NCBI RefSeq assembly: GCF_000001635.26
Contig: NC_000076.6
Location: forward strand, 103,798,250 to 103,862,249
Reading direction: 5' to 3'
DNA: 64,000 nt
DNA from: Mus musculus
Lineage: Eukaryota > Chordata > Mammalia > Rodentia > Muridae
Every line of letters begins with the position of its first letter. Positions within the stretch are counted from its first letter, which is position 1. Under the pieces are notes generated by a model. The model ran no database searches. It saw only the letters and a program-made list of their open reading frames with translations, and was not told the DNA's origin. A program made the translations under genes and the position numbers. Positions 44,318 through 56,969 of this stretch are shown piece after piece.

Positions 44318-45499
44318 TTCCCTGGGGCAAGGGATTACCAGGATGCTGATCTGGCTGCCTGACAAATGGTCCTATGACCAGTAGGACCCACTGATATTCT
44401 GATGACATACTGTGTCCCAGTGTTGCCTGAGACTCCAAGGTACAAGTAAGAAGAAAAAGATGATGCAAAGAGAGAAATAGTCAGCTTGAGCCCACAGATG
44501 GGTTGGTGGAGGATATCAGAGAGAAAAATCCTTCTTCTAGAAACAGTTGGAAAGAATTTGGAGGTTGACCTTCACCAGGCTACTTATCTGGGGTCCACAA
44601 AACTTTCTGAATTGCTCGGACCAAGACTTGTTATATCTAAACTGGATTGCCTGGCTTAACATGTCTCAGACAGATGCCATTTTTGTGTTGTGCTCAAGTA
44701 CATCCTAAAAAGAGAGCCCTTATTCACAAAGGAATCCAAACGAGAAGGGAACACTCCAGCAAAAACTGAGAAAATAAAAGTACTCGATAGTTTTTATAGA
44801 TACATTTACTAGGTTGGTAAAAGTGTTTTTCACCTGCACTGAAACTTCTCAAATAGTAGCTTAAAAGCTCCTCTAGGAAGTGGTTCCTGATTTGAACCAG
44901 CTCTCTGCAGCGGGGTCTGAAAAGTACCTAGCTTTCATGGCCAATCTTAAAAATTGCTAACACTTTCAGCATAGGTTAAAACTATCGTTGTGTGCATAGA
45001 CCTCAGAGCTCTGAGCTGGCATAAAAAATAAACATAATGTTAAAAGAAACTCCAACAAAACTCTCAATAGAGTCCAGTGCATGGTCGATAGACCTCCTTA
45101 CTTGGTTTAGCATTTGACCCACTACACTCCATATAGTGAGGGATTTATTCCTTATGAAATTATGTTGGAAAGACTTCCCTCACTGCTCTCTAAGCCCAGA
45201 GACCAGTAGTTAGCCAAATTTTCTTGCCTTTCTTTTCTAAAGTCACTATAATCCCTCCAGTCCTTCATATAGGTGATGTGCTGAGACACTTCTGAGTCCT
45301 GGAGTAGTTTTCTACTTGTTCAGCTCTAATGATTCCATCTGGGTCAAGCAGATAAACAAAAAGCACTGGGATAAATTTGAAATGGGTCCTACACGGAGAT
45401 TCTCTAGATCCCTATAGCTGTAAAGGGAGCTGGCATTACATCATGGATCTAGCACATCCAAGTTAAAAAGGCAGAGGCCATGGGTGTTACTGCCAAGTA

Positions 45500-46144
45500 G
45501 ACTTTCTACTGAATATGAACCCATTCAAATTAAGGTTTCATTGGTCCCTAGGCCTTTTCACTCACTCTATCCTTCTACCTTCTGATTCTTGTTCTTTGTC
45601 CTATGGGAATGAGTATAGTGTCATGGTCCAATTCCCACCACCTTCAGGCCGGGACCTGGGAACTGAAGAAAACAGACACAGGGGTTGAGGTTATAGTTCA
45701 TGTAGGTATAGACCAGAAACCCATATTACTCTTTTGACCTTTGCTCCTTAAGGCCCATTTTAAGTGTTTGGTTATATTGGTGGGAGTAAAGATATAAGAG
45801 TACAAAGTACAATTCTATGCATGCCCTACAAATGGGACTCCAAATTCTCAGGAATGAGCGAGTTTCAAATGAAAAAAAAAATTGGTGTTTTAAAACTGAG
45901 AGACAATGTCATTAATCAGATAACTGGTACCAGTCTCTGTTCTCTTGGTCCCTCTGGCTGACTACTCTGCCATCAGCACTGGTTGGATGTTTACTTTTCA
46001 TTCTGATTAATGACAGGGCTATATATATTCAAATATGTGGCCAATTATGTATCAGCTCAGTAAAACTAATGGTCACTAGGGCCAACTACAATTCACTATA
46101 GAGTGAGTTCATCATATGACTCACTCTCTAAGACCGGTGGGGAA
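45500..46144 (+). pseudogene. Residual env/3' region of the gamma-type provirus, ending in a polypurine-like tract
   Basis: About 640 bases remain between the integrase end and the 3' LTR, too short for a whole env. Near 46000 an ILIND-like reading resembles the cytoplasmic end of a transmembrane subunit, but weakly. AGACCGGTGGGGAA (46131-46144) fits a degraded polypurine tract just before the 3' LTR. Confidence 0.5.
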
Positions 46145-46400
46145 TGTAATAGGTAGACTCTCATACCTCAGCACAACTGACTCCATGATGGAAATACCAT
46201 ACACAATGCAAAACTCAGCATGCAGACAGCAACTACCTGCCAAAACTAAAACGAAGACCTAATCCATCAAAGTCTATAGTTCTTAGGAAGAGTCTAAATG
46301 TACTACCCTTGCTTTGTTGATTTCTCTAGTTCTGCTTCTGGATAAGTTCTCCTGTTTACTGAAAACAAGTATATGAGCCCAGAACATTGTTTTTAAAAGG
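46145..46400 (+). mobile_element. 3' LTR of the gamma-type provirus, probably truncated
   Basis: Starts TGTAATAGGTAGACTC after the polypurine-like tract. It aligns with the 5' LTR through AACTGACTCCATGATGG, AGCATGCAGACAGCAAC and TCTAAATGTACTACC. Similarity is lost after about 46390, so the right boundary is approximate. Confidence 0.75.
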
Positions 46401-47052
46401 CTTGATGCTACACTAGAATCTGGAATACCCTGTGTAGTTGCAAGCGAGTGAATAGAGGTTTTGTATTTGTTTAAACTGATGTCTGATTGCTATTCTCTAG
46501 TGAATATCTAGTGTATGATCAATTATGTGCACCTGTCTGTTAAAGTGCTTAAATGTTTAATTATATAGTGGTTATTTTGACCACAGATGTATATGTTCTT
46601 AAACCAGTTCAGAAACACAGTCATATCTTCTTTAAATAGTACTCTCGATAATAAGCACAAGGCCCAGTGAATGCACATTTAGTGAACAAATAGGTTATTA
46701 AATCAAATTATTTAATAGGATGTAAAATTGTTTAAGATATATATATTCATTAATAATCATAGTTGATAACATTTTAAAGTGCCTTTAATTTTATTAAATG
46801 TGAACATAGCTAGTATTCTATGGGTAGAATGGGTAACTGTTGAAGATACTAGATGTGGTAACTTAGCATACCATAGCAATAATTTTATTAATTATGTGTG
46901 TAACTTACATCTTATGTCATCTAACATAAATCTATAATGTAATTTATTTATTTAAAATATAAAATAAGAAAAGACTCAACTCTCATCTGAGAAGTTTCTA
47001 CTTTCAGTTGATGGTAATTAGAATGGAGACCCACAAACTGGTCAAGGTGTAG

Positions 47053-47090
<38 letters not shown>

Positions 47091-48671
47091 TATTCACAGA
47101 GCTCCCCCACTCAAGGCCCACAAATAGAGAAAGGAGGTGAATAATTGTAAGAGTTACAGGAAGTGCTTGACGACAAGGAAGCACTTTTTTTTTTTCTAGA
47201 AAGAGCAAAACAGTTACACATATTAATTCAGAGTATTTGATACATCATGCACAAGGCCTGAAGGAGACATAGGCACAAAATCTCATACCTAGTAGAAGAG
47301 CTATCAGCAAGTGACAGCTTTTGGGAGATGAGAGTCAGTTTTCCTTAAGGATAGAGTCCTTGTTAGGTCACCCATGCTCCAGTAGAAGGCCACTGAAACA
47401 GTTACATAAAGGCAGTAAAAACTGAACTTGGGTGTAAAAAATCTGAGAACAAATAGTTGCGTGGGAAAGGAAGAGGGGTTGGTCTGGGAAGAGTTTGGGA
47501 ACATGGGATACATGATCAATAGCCATTATGTAAAATTATCAAAGAACTAATATAATACTTTTTAGGTGGAGCTGGCAAGAATCTCAACATTTTAATAAAT
47601 ATGGACTCTTGCTGAGCCTGAAGACATGGATTTAATCCACAGGACCTACATGACCAAGGAGAAAACGAATTCTTACAAGTTCTTCTCTCACATCCATACA
47701 TAACTTATTACTTCTCTATAAATGTTAGTAAAATTCATTTTTAAAAATGTTAACTGATTTAGACAATCTCACTTTTAACTTGATTTTTGTTTTTACATGA
47801 AATCGTACTTTGGTGTTCACAGATGTAAACGGTAAAATAATTCTTCACAGATTCTATACTTCAATTTCTTTTAAATGACATAAACCTATATAAGTATAAA
47901 TATTACAAAATGAATATTTCATTGCTCAGTCTATTTAAAGGCAATAAGTTACTCAAACAATGCTACTCATAAATTATAATACTTAGTAGTATTATAGTAC
48001 TTAATTAAAATAGTATCTGAAATATCTCAATAAGATTATATAATTGTGAACTATTTTTTAATTTAAGAGTTTATCTAAGTTCATCTATTTTTGCTGAACA
48101 CTGCAGCCACTAGCTAAAGTTGTTTATTGCTTCCAAAATAAAATATTGCACCACCATCAATAACTGTGAAAGATGTGATGTGTTAGCAATGAACGCAATG
48201 AGAAGGATATTGGAATAAAAGTGAAAAACATTACAAACATGAAATTGCCCACAACTTCAAAAATGAGTTTTGTATTTTGTAAATCTATTCTCTGGAGATT
48301 TGAAATTCAGCAGTGAATGCAAAGTATTCCCCCTAATAAGCTTTCAGTGGTACCTGTCTTAGCAGAAGCTTTCCTGCTAATAGCGACACCGTCGAAAAGC
48401 AATTTGTTTTGTGGAATAAAAGGGAATCAGCAAAAGCCAGACAGAGAAATCCAATTTTATCCTCAGACAGGCACATGGCTATATGCTTTCCATTTTAATG
48501 ACTGACAGCTTCTATTTCTTGATAGTAAAATCGTGAGAGAAATGAACACACTACCAATAGTGTCAAGGTCCTCTCTGGAAAGATCCTGAGCATCTTTTAT
48601 GTAGGCATCCTCACAAGGCACAAGGTGCATCCCAACACAGACAGAATGTGATACGACCAAACTCCACATAG
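46401..48671. other. AT-rich unique-looking DNA
   Basis: No gene recognised. A (TA)n run lies at 47058-47087. Confidence 0.55.
47058..47087. repeat. (TA)n microsatellite
   Basis: About 14 TA units. Confidence 0.95.
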
Positions 48672-49262
48672 AATTTATTTTCAATTAATTAATTTATTTA
48701 TTCATTTTACATCTGATAACAGCACCTCCTCTCTTTCCAGTCCTCTCCTCACATAGCCGCTCCTCCCATACCCCACTACCTTCTCTTCTGAGAAGTGATA
48801 CCAATCAACCCGGGCACTTAAAGTCACTGCAGGACTAGCTGCATCCTACCCTTCTGAGGCCAGACAAATACGCCAATTTATGGGAATAGGATCGTCAAGC
48901 AGGCAGCAGAGTCAAGCAAGGAGAGACCCTGGTTTTGGTGGAGCAGAATGAAAACCAAACTGCACATCTGAGGCCTGTGTGAGAGGATCAGGGAAAGGGG
49001 TGTGGGGGGTGTTGTTTCAGCCTGTTCTAGCTCTTTATCTGGTGGTTCAGACTCTGAAAGCCCTCAAGAATCTAGATTAGTTGACTCTGTTGGACTTTCT
49101 GTGGAGTTGCTGTCCTCATTGGGTCCCTCAACTATCCCCAAACTCTTCATCAAGAATCCCAGTGCTTTTTTTAGTGTTCGCCTGTGGATCTCTGTATGTG
49201 TTTGTGTAAGGTGCGGCATGGAGCCTCCAGAGAACAGTAATGCTAAGCTCCTGTCTCCACAC
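48672..49262 (-). mobile_element. L1 (Lx-type) 3' UTR fragment
   Basis: The plus strand reads TTAATTTATTTATTCATTTT, TCTGAGGCCAGACAAATACG, GGCAGCAGAGTCAAGCAAGG and GTTGACTCTGTTGGACTTTC, as in older murine Lx L1 3' UTRs. It ends near TGCTAAGCTCCTGTCTCC. Confidence 0.75.
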
Positions 49263-50171
49263 AGAATTTCAAAACACAAAACAAACCAAAAAAACAGCAA
49301 GAACTAAAAAGGAAACAACAAAGTGTTGTGATAAAGCTATGCACCATGAAGTATGTCATGTGGGAAAATAAAATGAAAATACAGAGAGAGAGAGCACAAA
49401 ACAGACGGACAAAGAAGACTAAGAGGATAAAGAGATGTAGAAAGCAAAGGATGATTGACTGATTGCAGGTTCTACACTGACGATCCTTAGTTAAATGGAC
49501 AGAACTGGACCATATTAGGTAAAGTAATTCAGACCACCACATATCACAGATTTTCTTTTATCAGTGGTTCTTTATTTCACATACACATTTTTTTAAGTAA
49601 CAAATCTTATGCGCATGCATATAATACATGAACATTGGAATTGAGACTGTGGGAAGTGAAATGGAACAAGAGACAAGGAAGTGGGAAGAGATGGAAACAT
49701 GTATGCATAATTTGGTCAAATTGTGTTGACATGCTTGAATTGAAATGTCCTTAGGAAAAAGGTCAGTATGTATGATAAACGTTTGCAAAATTAAACTAAG
49801 CATTTGATGAAGACTTTCCTGGTGAAGATACTGATCAGTTCTGTGACCTGAGAAGGTATTTACAATAGAAAGGGCAGCATATGCAAACAGGAAAGAAGGT
49901 GATGAGGGGAGGCCATGGTGAGAGGCATGCTGAAGTAATTAATAGGAATTGAAAAAATCCTCGAGATGAATTAGAAGTGAGAATTGGAACAAAATTAAGT
50001 TTCATGAGTCTCAGACCTATTTGATGGGGCTACTGTAAATGAGAATATATCCCTCTATCTGATACCTCAGTTTTGGTATAATTTCATTAGCTTCATTCAT
50101 AAGACATAGAGTTGTAGTTATAAATTCATGAAGTTAAAATATTTAGTTGCCAGTTCCTTCACACGTGTTGT
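49263..50171. other. Unique-looking DNA
   Basis: No gene recognised. Confidence 0.55.
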
Positions 50172-50373
50172 TCTATTAGTCTTTTTTGTTTGTTAGTTTG
50201 TTTGTTTGTTGTTTTGTTTTGTTTTTCGAGGCAGGGTTTCTCTGGGTAGCCCTGGCTGTCCTGGAACTCACTCTGTAGACCAGGCTGACCTTGAACTCAG
50301 AAATCTGCTTGCCTCTGCCTCCCGAGTGCTGGGATTAAAGGCAAGCACCACAATTCCTAGCTCTATTAGTCTT
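50172..50373 (-). mobile_element. B1 SINE with target duplications
   Basis: Body 50184-50361 is the complement of a full-length B1 with a TTTG-rich tail. The 12-bp duplications TCTATTAGTCTT at 50172-50183 and 50362-50373 are identical, so this is among the younger SINE insertions here. Confidence 0.97.
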
Positions 50374-50697
50374 CCTAGACAATACTTGACAGAGTCCCAG
50401 AGAGCATTTTGTAAAGGGGCATATTAACAAATGAGTCTTTTAAGTTGTGAATACCACATTACTGAGTTTAGAAATAAAGTAGTAGTAGATTTTGTTTTAA
50501 AGAGACTAGGTACACATCTAGAATGTGGTTCAAGTTTCTCTCTCTGTTCAGAAACAATTCTGGTGGCTAAATACATTGATTTGTTTGTTTGTTTGTTTGT
50601 TTTGCCAATGGTCCAACTTTTGATAATACACTGCCTTTTATACTCTTTGGTTGTTTTGTTTTTGTTTTTGTTTTTGACTTTGTGTTTCTTTTCAGGT
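50374..50697. other. Unassigned DNA with T/G-rich stretches
   Basis: (TTTG)n at 50580-50600 and T-rich sequence at 50650-50680. No gene seen. Confidence 0.5.
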
Positions 50698-50995
50698 ATG
50701 TCCTAGGGTTTCTCTTGCTGTGATAAAATATTATGACCAAAAGCAACCTGAGGAGGAATGGACTTATTTCAGCTTACAGTTCCAGGGCACATTACATCAC
50801 TGAAGGAACTCAGGGCAGGAACCTGAAGGTAGGAGCTGATGCAAAGGCCACAGTGGAGAGTCATTTATTGACTTGTTCCTCATGGCTTGCTCAACCTTCT
50901 TTGTATAACATCCAAGAATACCAATACAGGGGTGTGGCACTGCCCCTACTACTCCAGTGATCTGGGCTTGAACAAAACAATCACCAATCAACAAG
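50698..50995 (+). mobile_element. URR1-like or related rodent repeat
   Basis: Starts TGTCCTAGGGTTTCTCTTGC with GTGATAAAATATTATGACC. It continues GGAGCTGATGCAAAGGCCAC, TTCCTCATGGCTTGCTCAAC and AATCACCAATCAACAAG. The head matches the URR1-like copies, while the body suggests a distinct subfamily. Confidence 0.65.
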
Positions 50996-51469
50996 TGTGT
51001 GTGTGTGTGTTCTCTTCATCTATTCCTATATTTATGGATATATATTTTTAAACTCATATCTTAGCTAGTGTGAATCAGGATAAAATAAACATAAGAATGC
51101 TCACAACTGTTGTATGTGCTGGCTTTCTCCTCTTTGTATTCAAAGCCAACAGTTAGATCGCCGGTTATTTACAATGTTAGTACTATGCTTATGTTTTGAG
51201 ACTGCAATACTCTTTTTCCATAGTAACCAAGGTGCAGTACCTCTTCCTTTCTCTTCAGTTCCTCACTAGCAGTTGATATCACCCATTTTATGGAAATAGC
51301 TATTCTAATGGGTGCGAGAACATAGCTCTTTGATTACTGAAGTAGTAGTAGATCAGTGGTTACACAGGGCTGGGTTTAAAGATTTAGAAGATCCAAATGC
51401 TACTACATCAATGGTGCCTCTGCAGTATAAAGAAAACTCAGTGGCTCTCAAAAACAAAACAAGACGAGG
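50996..51469. other. Unassigned DNA
   Basis: Opens with a short (TG)n run; nothing else recognised. Confidence 0.5.
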
Positions 51470-51685
51470 GGGTTGAAGAGAAGGCTCACCAGCCAATGAC
51501 ACATGCCCAACCTAAGTTCAGGCCCTCAGAAACACATGGTGGAAGGAAAGATCTGACTCCTGAAATTCGTGCTCTGAGCACTACCTATGTGCTCTTGCAT
51601 GCGTTTTCCCACACATGTAACACACACCTGAGCTTCACACACGTGCAATGGTATCAACATTGGTATTACCTACACTAAATCATTT
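51470..51685 (+). mobile_element. RSINE1, diverged
   Basis: GGTTGAAGAGAAGGCTCACC at the head, CACATGGTGGAAGGAAAGAT in the middle and a CACACA-rich tail follow the RSINE1 plan. Confidence 0.7.
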
Positions 51686-51891
51686 AAAATATTACAAATA
51701 TTGTTTTGTAAACTATAATAACAGTCATGAATGTGGGAAGAGGCCTTTGTGGAGAGAAAGGGAAACAAATGGGAGAAGGATCTGGAGGAGAGTAGTGATC
51801 AGAATGCACCTTGTACATCTAGGAACCTTTCAAAGAACAAACTCAATACAAGTTTTTAGAAAGAAAACTCTTTTTAAAAAAATCACTGAGA

Positions 51892-52110
51892 AGTGAAGAG
51901 ATGGCTCCAAGTTTACAAGTGCTCACTGGTCTTGCAGAGGACTTGGGTTCAGTTCCCAGCACCCACATGATACTCAAACCCATAACTCCAGTTCCAGAGG
52001 CCCAAACAATCTTTTTTGTGACCTCCAAGGACACAGTGCACATACATGGTGCACATACATACACACAGGCAGATAGACAGACAGACATACCCTTACATAT
52101 AAAAATTTAA
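51892..52110 (+). mobile_element. B3 SINE
   Basis: AAGTGAAGAGATGGCTCC head, GGGTTCAGTTCCCAGCACCC (B box region), ATAACTCCAGTTCCAGAGGC and a CATACA-rich tail are typical of B3. Confidence 0.88.
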
Positions 52111-52232
52111 AAATAGATCTAAAATATTTAAGCAAAAACCTTTAAAAAATGAATAAAATGAAAACTCCAGGAACTACATTATTTAGAAAGAGTATAAGAG
52201 CCAAAGTCTAGATGTATAAAATATAGTCACAT

Positions 52233-52400
52233 CCATCAGTGGAAAGAGAGTCTCATTGGTCATACAAACTTTATCTGCCTCAGTACAGGGCCAAGAAGTG
52301 GGAGTGGGGGGAGCGTGTGGGGGACTTTTGGGAGAGCATTGGAAATGTAAATGAAATAAATACCTAATTAAAAAAAATAAAATAAATTAAAAAAAAGAAA
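52233..52400 (+). mobile_element. Short 5'-truncated L1 3' end
   Basis: CATCAGTGGAAAGAGAGTCT, TGCCTCAGTACAGGGCCAAG and GCATTGGAAATGTAAATGAA, ending in an A-rich tail. Confidence 0.88.
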
Positions 52401-53019
52401 TGATTTTTTTTGTAGGGATTGGTTTCTTTTAAACTAGTATATTGAGTTCAGTTTTAATTATTCCTTTTCCTGTAGATACTTCTGGAGTGTTTTCAGTCAT
52501 CTGTTCCTATTCAAGTGTTTGTCAGACATTAAATATGTGTTTTATGTTTCAACAGTTTGCCCATTAAAGCATGATATCATCTATTGTTGAGGCTGAAGTA
52601 CAACTTCATACACACCACTTGGAGTAAAAACGTTAGTGCATTTGATCATTGGAAGTGCCTGTACTACTCTGAGAGTGAGTTGCCCTATGGGAGTATTAGT
52701 TATTCAGGGACAGACATGAAGCTGACGTCAGTATGGGGATACTGCCAGCAGATATTTGGAGTGTCAAATGTTAAATAATTTTATTTTAGTGTCTGCTTAC
52801 AATCTCTGATTTTTTTTTACTCTGCAGAATATATGAAAAGTATAAGGTGAAGAAAGGATTATTGAGCTTCAAAAATATTTTCAAGCATAGTTAATGATCT
52901 AGCCTGAGAATGTTCATTTTCTAGAATAAATATTCCATTCCAGAACTCATACAGGTTTCTCTCAAATGCAGAATCTAGAAAATAACTGTAAAGAGAAATT
53001 TTCATTAGGAAAGTGGGGA
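52401..53019. other. Unique-looking DNA
   Basis: No gene or repeat recognised. Confidence 0.5.
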
Positions 53020-53640
53020 CCTGTTGGATGGTAAAACCATGCCAGGAAGCTGGGTAAGGTAGAGCTGTTGAAACCCGGAGACTCGGTGGGCAAAAACCTG
53101 AGAATTAGGTGACTCTCTCCTCACCAGATTCCTAGCCTGGAACATGATCCACTCTTCTCGCATAAGGAAATGTGACCTGTGGTCATAAGCCCAGAACCCA
53201 GTCCTCCATGCTAATGAGGTACCTCGAGGTCCTAAGGGCTTAGCCAATAAGCTTCCCTTCCCAGACTTTCCTCCCTGTAAAACGTATTTACTCTCAGGTC
53301 TACCCAGGGAGAAACTGTACTGGTACAGTATGCATCCATTTCAATAAACAGTTTAGAACCATAGACTGTTTCTTTCATCAAGATCTTTTGTAGGAGCCAG
53401 GCAGTGGTAGTGCATGCCTTTAATGCCAGCACTTGGGAGGCAGAGGCCAGCAGATTTCTGAGTTGGAGGCCAGCCTGGTCTACAGAGAGAAGCCCTGTCT
53501 TGAAAAAAAAAACACAAACAAACAAACAAACAAAAAATCTTTTGTGGGAAACCATGGATAAGACATTCACCTACAAAGCCCTACCTTTAATCTCCTATAG
53601 AAGGCCTCTGTGTACTTCTAGTCTGCCTTCCCCACGCTAA
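53020..53640 (+). mobile_element. Probable LTR or ERV remnant, interrupted by B1
   Basis: Locally higher GC, with GGGCTTAGCCAATAAGCTTC, TTCCTCCCTGTAAAACGTAT and a polyadenylation-signal context (TTCAATAAACAG at about 53340), the look of a rodent LTR. No TG...CA pair could be fixed. A B1 with target duplications sits at 53383-53545. Confidence 0.45.
53383..53545 (+). mobile_element. B1 SINE with target duplications
   Basis: Body 53392-53536 (AGGAGCCAGGCAGTGGTAGT, CCTTTAATGCCAGCACTTGG, CAAACA tail) is flanked by ATCTTTTGT at 53383-53391 and 53537-53545. Confidence 0.96.
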
Positions 53641-54649
53641 GGACATCACCACTGGGACAAGCCAGAGTTCCTCACTTTCCTGACCCTGTGCTAGACTCTG
53701 TGCCCATTCCAGCAGTGCCTGGATTTCCAAGAATCAGAGAACTCCATCGCCCTGGCCTTGTCTCAGGTTCAGGACAACTGAACCATCTCTGGTTTCCCAC
53801 ATGTCAGACTGCACTTTTCCACCCATGAAGTAGTGTATCTGTGCCTCCCTACAGCCCAGCATGCCCAAGCAAGTCTGGGATAAGCACAGTCAAACTCAAT
53901 GGATTCCCTCTTCCCAAGTCGCTGTGCTCAGCAGCAGGACTGACAGGAAACCACAGGACCTCAGAGAAATTTGTTGACACACTACATCCTAAAACTAAGC
54001 TCCCAATTCACAATGAAAACATTGAAACTCATGCCATATATTCTATATGTGTTGTAGTAATATTTGCAACATGCCACAATTATTAAATTGGATTGATTCT
54101 GTTCTTTTTAATTCACTTATTTTCCTTTTTCTAAAAAGAAATACAGAAGTAACCAAATACAAGTTACAGGAAAAAAAAAAAAACCTAATGATGTATGCTA
54201 TATCAGAAGGTAAAATTATTCCTTCTTATACAAAAATGAATATTGATACAATTGTGACTAAACAAATGTTATGTAAAAGTTCATGTATAGCAATCAGTAG
54301 TTAAGTATTTTTCTTCTCTTCTCTTTTTACAAAAGTCATCCCTTACCTTTAGTACCTACCTTTGTTAACATTAAGTTTATATACTTAGTATCTTCATTTG
54401 TATTTGTTTCATTTCCTACTGTCCCTTACTTTCTTTCAATCTTTCTGCCTCTCTGTCTCTGTCTCTCACTCTCTTCTCTTGGATTAGGTTATGAAGGCAC
54501 TATATATATTAATCAAATGTTAATCCTTTATTTTTAGTAAATGTACAGGAAGTTTTACTGAGCGTTTTCAGTATTACTGTCCTCTTTTAGATTCTTAGTT
54601 TGATACAAGAGTTTATTTTCTTTTGTTCTCTTTCTTTCTTTCTTTTTGA
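53641..54649. other. Unassigned DNA
   Basis: The first 330 bases are GC-richer and may continue the LTR/ERV remnant; the rest is AT-rich. No gene recognised. Confidence 0.45.
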
Positions 54650-55053
54650 TACTTATAGGGTATTTTATATTTTTAATTAGATATTTACTTTATTTAAATT
54701 TCAAATGTTGTCCCCTTTTCTGGTTTTCCCTCTGAAAAGCCCCTATCCCCTCCCCATTCTCCCTGCTCAACAACCCACCCTCACCTGCTTCCTGGCCCTG
54801 GCATTCCCCTACACTGGAGTTTAGAGCCTTCACAGGACCAAGGACCTCTCTTCCCAATGATTACCAAGTAGGCTGTCCTCTGTTACATATGCAGCTGGAT
54901 CCATGAGTCCTACCATGTGTATTCTTTGATTGGTGATTTAGCCCCTGGAGGCTCTGGGGATACTGGTTAGTTTTTATTGTTGTTCCTCCTATGAGGCTGC
55001 AAATCCCTTCACCTCCTTGGGTGCTTTCTCTAGCTCCTTCATGGGGGACCCTG
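54650..55053 (-). mobile_element. L1 3' UTR fragment
   Basis: The plus strand starts at the L1 3' terminus (TTAATTAGATATTTACTTTA, TTTCAAATGTTGTCCCC) and runs through CCTGGCCCTGGCATTCCCC and TACATATGCAGCTGGATCC. It stops abruptly where the next repeat begins. Confidence 0.9.
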
Positions 55054-55645
55054 TGCTCAGTTGAGACCAGAACATTTCTTTCACTCTTCTAACTATCCAT
55101 AGGCCTATGCTTGGAAGCGCCTAGCCTTCTTACAATCTCATTTTCCAAGCTGACTGATTCTATCTGGTTGACTTCTCTTTGCTTCTAAATGAATTTCTCT
55201 GCCTGGTTTCATGCTAGATTTGGCAATATGTTCTAATCTTCTGACTCCTTTTCATTCTCTGACTCTTTTTGTCTTCACCTGTGTCTAGCTTGTCCTTTCT
55301 GCCACCTCTCTCTGTAAAACTGTCCCAGTAAAACTGTCATAAACACATCCCCTCTTCTCTTCTCTTTCCCTTTGCTCTTAAGTAGCCTCTCTTTCTTGAG
55401 CTGTTGTCCTGAGAGTTGATCATGTCCTATCTGTGACTCACTCCGTCAAATCTTTCTTTGATTTGTCACTTTGTCTGCCCAAAATTAGATGTCATTTTCA
55501 AGCATAGCTGCTTCCTTCTACAAACTAACCTTACCTTCATTGTTACAGATAAAAGCTGTGTAATAAGTGTGAGTCTGCATTTCATCCAAATAATACTGTA
55601 TTGCAAAGCCTGCCTGCAAAATGTCTGGATCATACAGGCCTAGAA
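55054..55645 (+). repeat. Dispersed pyrimidine-rich rodent repeat, copy 2
   Basis: Same family as 36046-36690: TCTTCACCTGTGTCTAGCTT, GAGAGTTGATCATGTCCTAT and TTCTACAAACTAACCTTACC occur in the same order. It begins immediately after an L1 3' UTR fragment. Confidence 0.65.
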
Positions 55646-56969
55646 GATCTTTGGATGTGATCCCTTGCCAATGCATCCATTCCTATACATATTATCGATA
55701 AGTATATTTTATTTCCTAAAATTTAATAAAAATTTTATATTATTTTTATAAAATTAAATCTTTAAAAATGTGTCCTCATCTTACTGTATATTCAATTAGT
55801 TTTTAGAGACTGTTCTATATTATTTTAACAGAAATTAATATCATATTTCTTAAATGATGTTATAATAATTTACTTCATTTTATGTAGATTAGTATTTAAT
55901 AGCAATGTAACCTTAAAAATCTACTTAATTTATTTTGCAGACTCTAGTGTAGTTATCTTTATGTTAGGAACACCTATGCGGTTGGAAATCAGAGTTTATT
56001 ATGGATCCAATATTACTACATTTGACTTAGAAGAAAATTAAAATAATAAAAATTGAGAAACAATGGATGACTATATTTGGAGGTCTTGATTTGCCAAGAA
56101 ATACTCAAATTATTTTTAGTGATTTAGACTAGGCAAATATCTCATCAAGTAACACATCCCATTGTTTTATCTTAATAAACAAAATTGAAAAAAATGTGAG
56201 TATAATTATATATTTTAACAAAATATTGGCTTAAGAAATCTATCAAATACATATAGTTTTATGAGATGCCTTACTTTATATAGGGACTTATGACACTTTA
56301 ACTAGGAATTGGGTTTTGTAGTAAGAAGTTTTAAGCTAATTATTATAACTTTATATTCAATACAGTGAAGAAGTATATATTTATCATATAATGAATACAT
56401 GGATTCACGTAATACAATTCTGAAGATTATTCATTTTTGCAATTAGCATGATGTAAAGAAGTTTTAAAGAGTATTTCTGAAGCAGTACTCTTTTGGAGTC
56501 AGTCATCAACTGATTCCTCTGTAGAGCTAATGTGCTGACTGCACTCTGTAGGATTGCTCTGTTCACTGATACATTCAATCTTTGGGTTTTGATTTGAATG
56601 GAATGTACGGGACGTTTTGTAAGTTAACACATGTTATAATGATACCATAGGTTTTTGTTTTTTGTTTTACTGTAAGTGGACAAGTTATGTCACATTTTGG
56701 GAAAGGTCACCTCACTCTTTTAAGTATCCTTGGTACAAAGTTCACAACTAAGTTTCAATCATAAAGAATGAATTGCACATTATTTGTAACTTAAAAATAA
56801 GAACAAAAATACGAAAAAAAAAAAGCAAAAGAACTGAAGAAGAAAAGAAGAAAGGAAAAAAAAGAAAGAAAAGAGGAAAAATTTCACTACCCAGAGGTGT
56901 AACACAATTTTGCAACTTTACATTATAAACTTGATGTATTAAGGTATTTTTATGGTCTTAATTTAGTTA
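55646..56969. other. Very AT-rich unique-looking DNA
   Basis: No gene recognised. A purine-rich A/G tract lies at 56805-56882. Confidence 0.55.

Larger units (their letters stand above)
42940..45490 (+). pseudogene. Gammaretroviral pol remnant (RT, RNase H, integrase), heavily broken
   Basis: Reverse transcriptase shows YTVLDLKGAF at 43054-43083 and NSPTLFDE near 43225; the YVDD active-site segment is not found between 43250 and 43400. Then QEFLGIVRYCCL near 43515 and PVATGWTTSFRAV near 43790 mark the connection region, and NPATLFSDA near 44030 marks RNase H. Integrase shows an HQATYLG zinc-domain piece near 44570, PYEIML near 45150, and a degraded C-terminal domain to 45480. Stops and shifts occur throughout, and microsatellites interrupt the RNase H-integrase junction. 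Confidence 0.85.
41028..46400 (+). mobile_element. Decayed class I (gammaretrovirus-like, GLN-type) provirus
   Basis: Two related LTRs in the same orientation flank about 4.7 kb carrying a PBS, a splice-donor-like site, pol remnants in the correct order and a polypurine-like tract. An intact gammaretroviral provirus is usually about 8-9 kb, so 3 kb or more is missing, mainly gag and env. The LTRs match at roughly four of five positions by eye, which suggests an old insertion. The GLN (RLTR1) assignment rests on the tRNA-Gln-like primer site. All frames are broken. Confidence 0.85.

Noticed and set aside
44006..44468. Minus-strand frames of about 120 codons with aspartate-isoleucine or tyrosine-arginine repeats
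   Set aside because: Translation of the (TATATC)n and (GA)n microsatellites inside a dead provirus.
49002..49307. 101-codon plus frame with serine-rich start
   Set aside because: Antisense to an Lx-type L1 3' UTR; no independent support.
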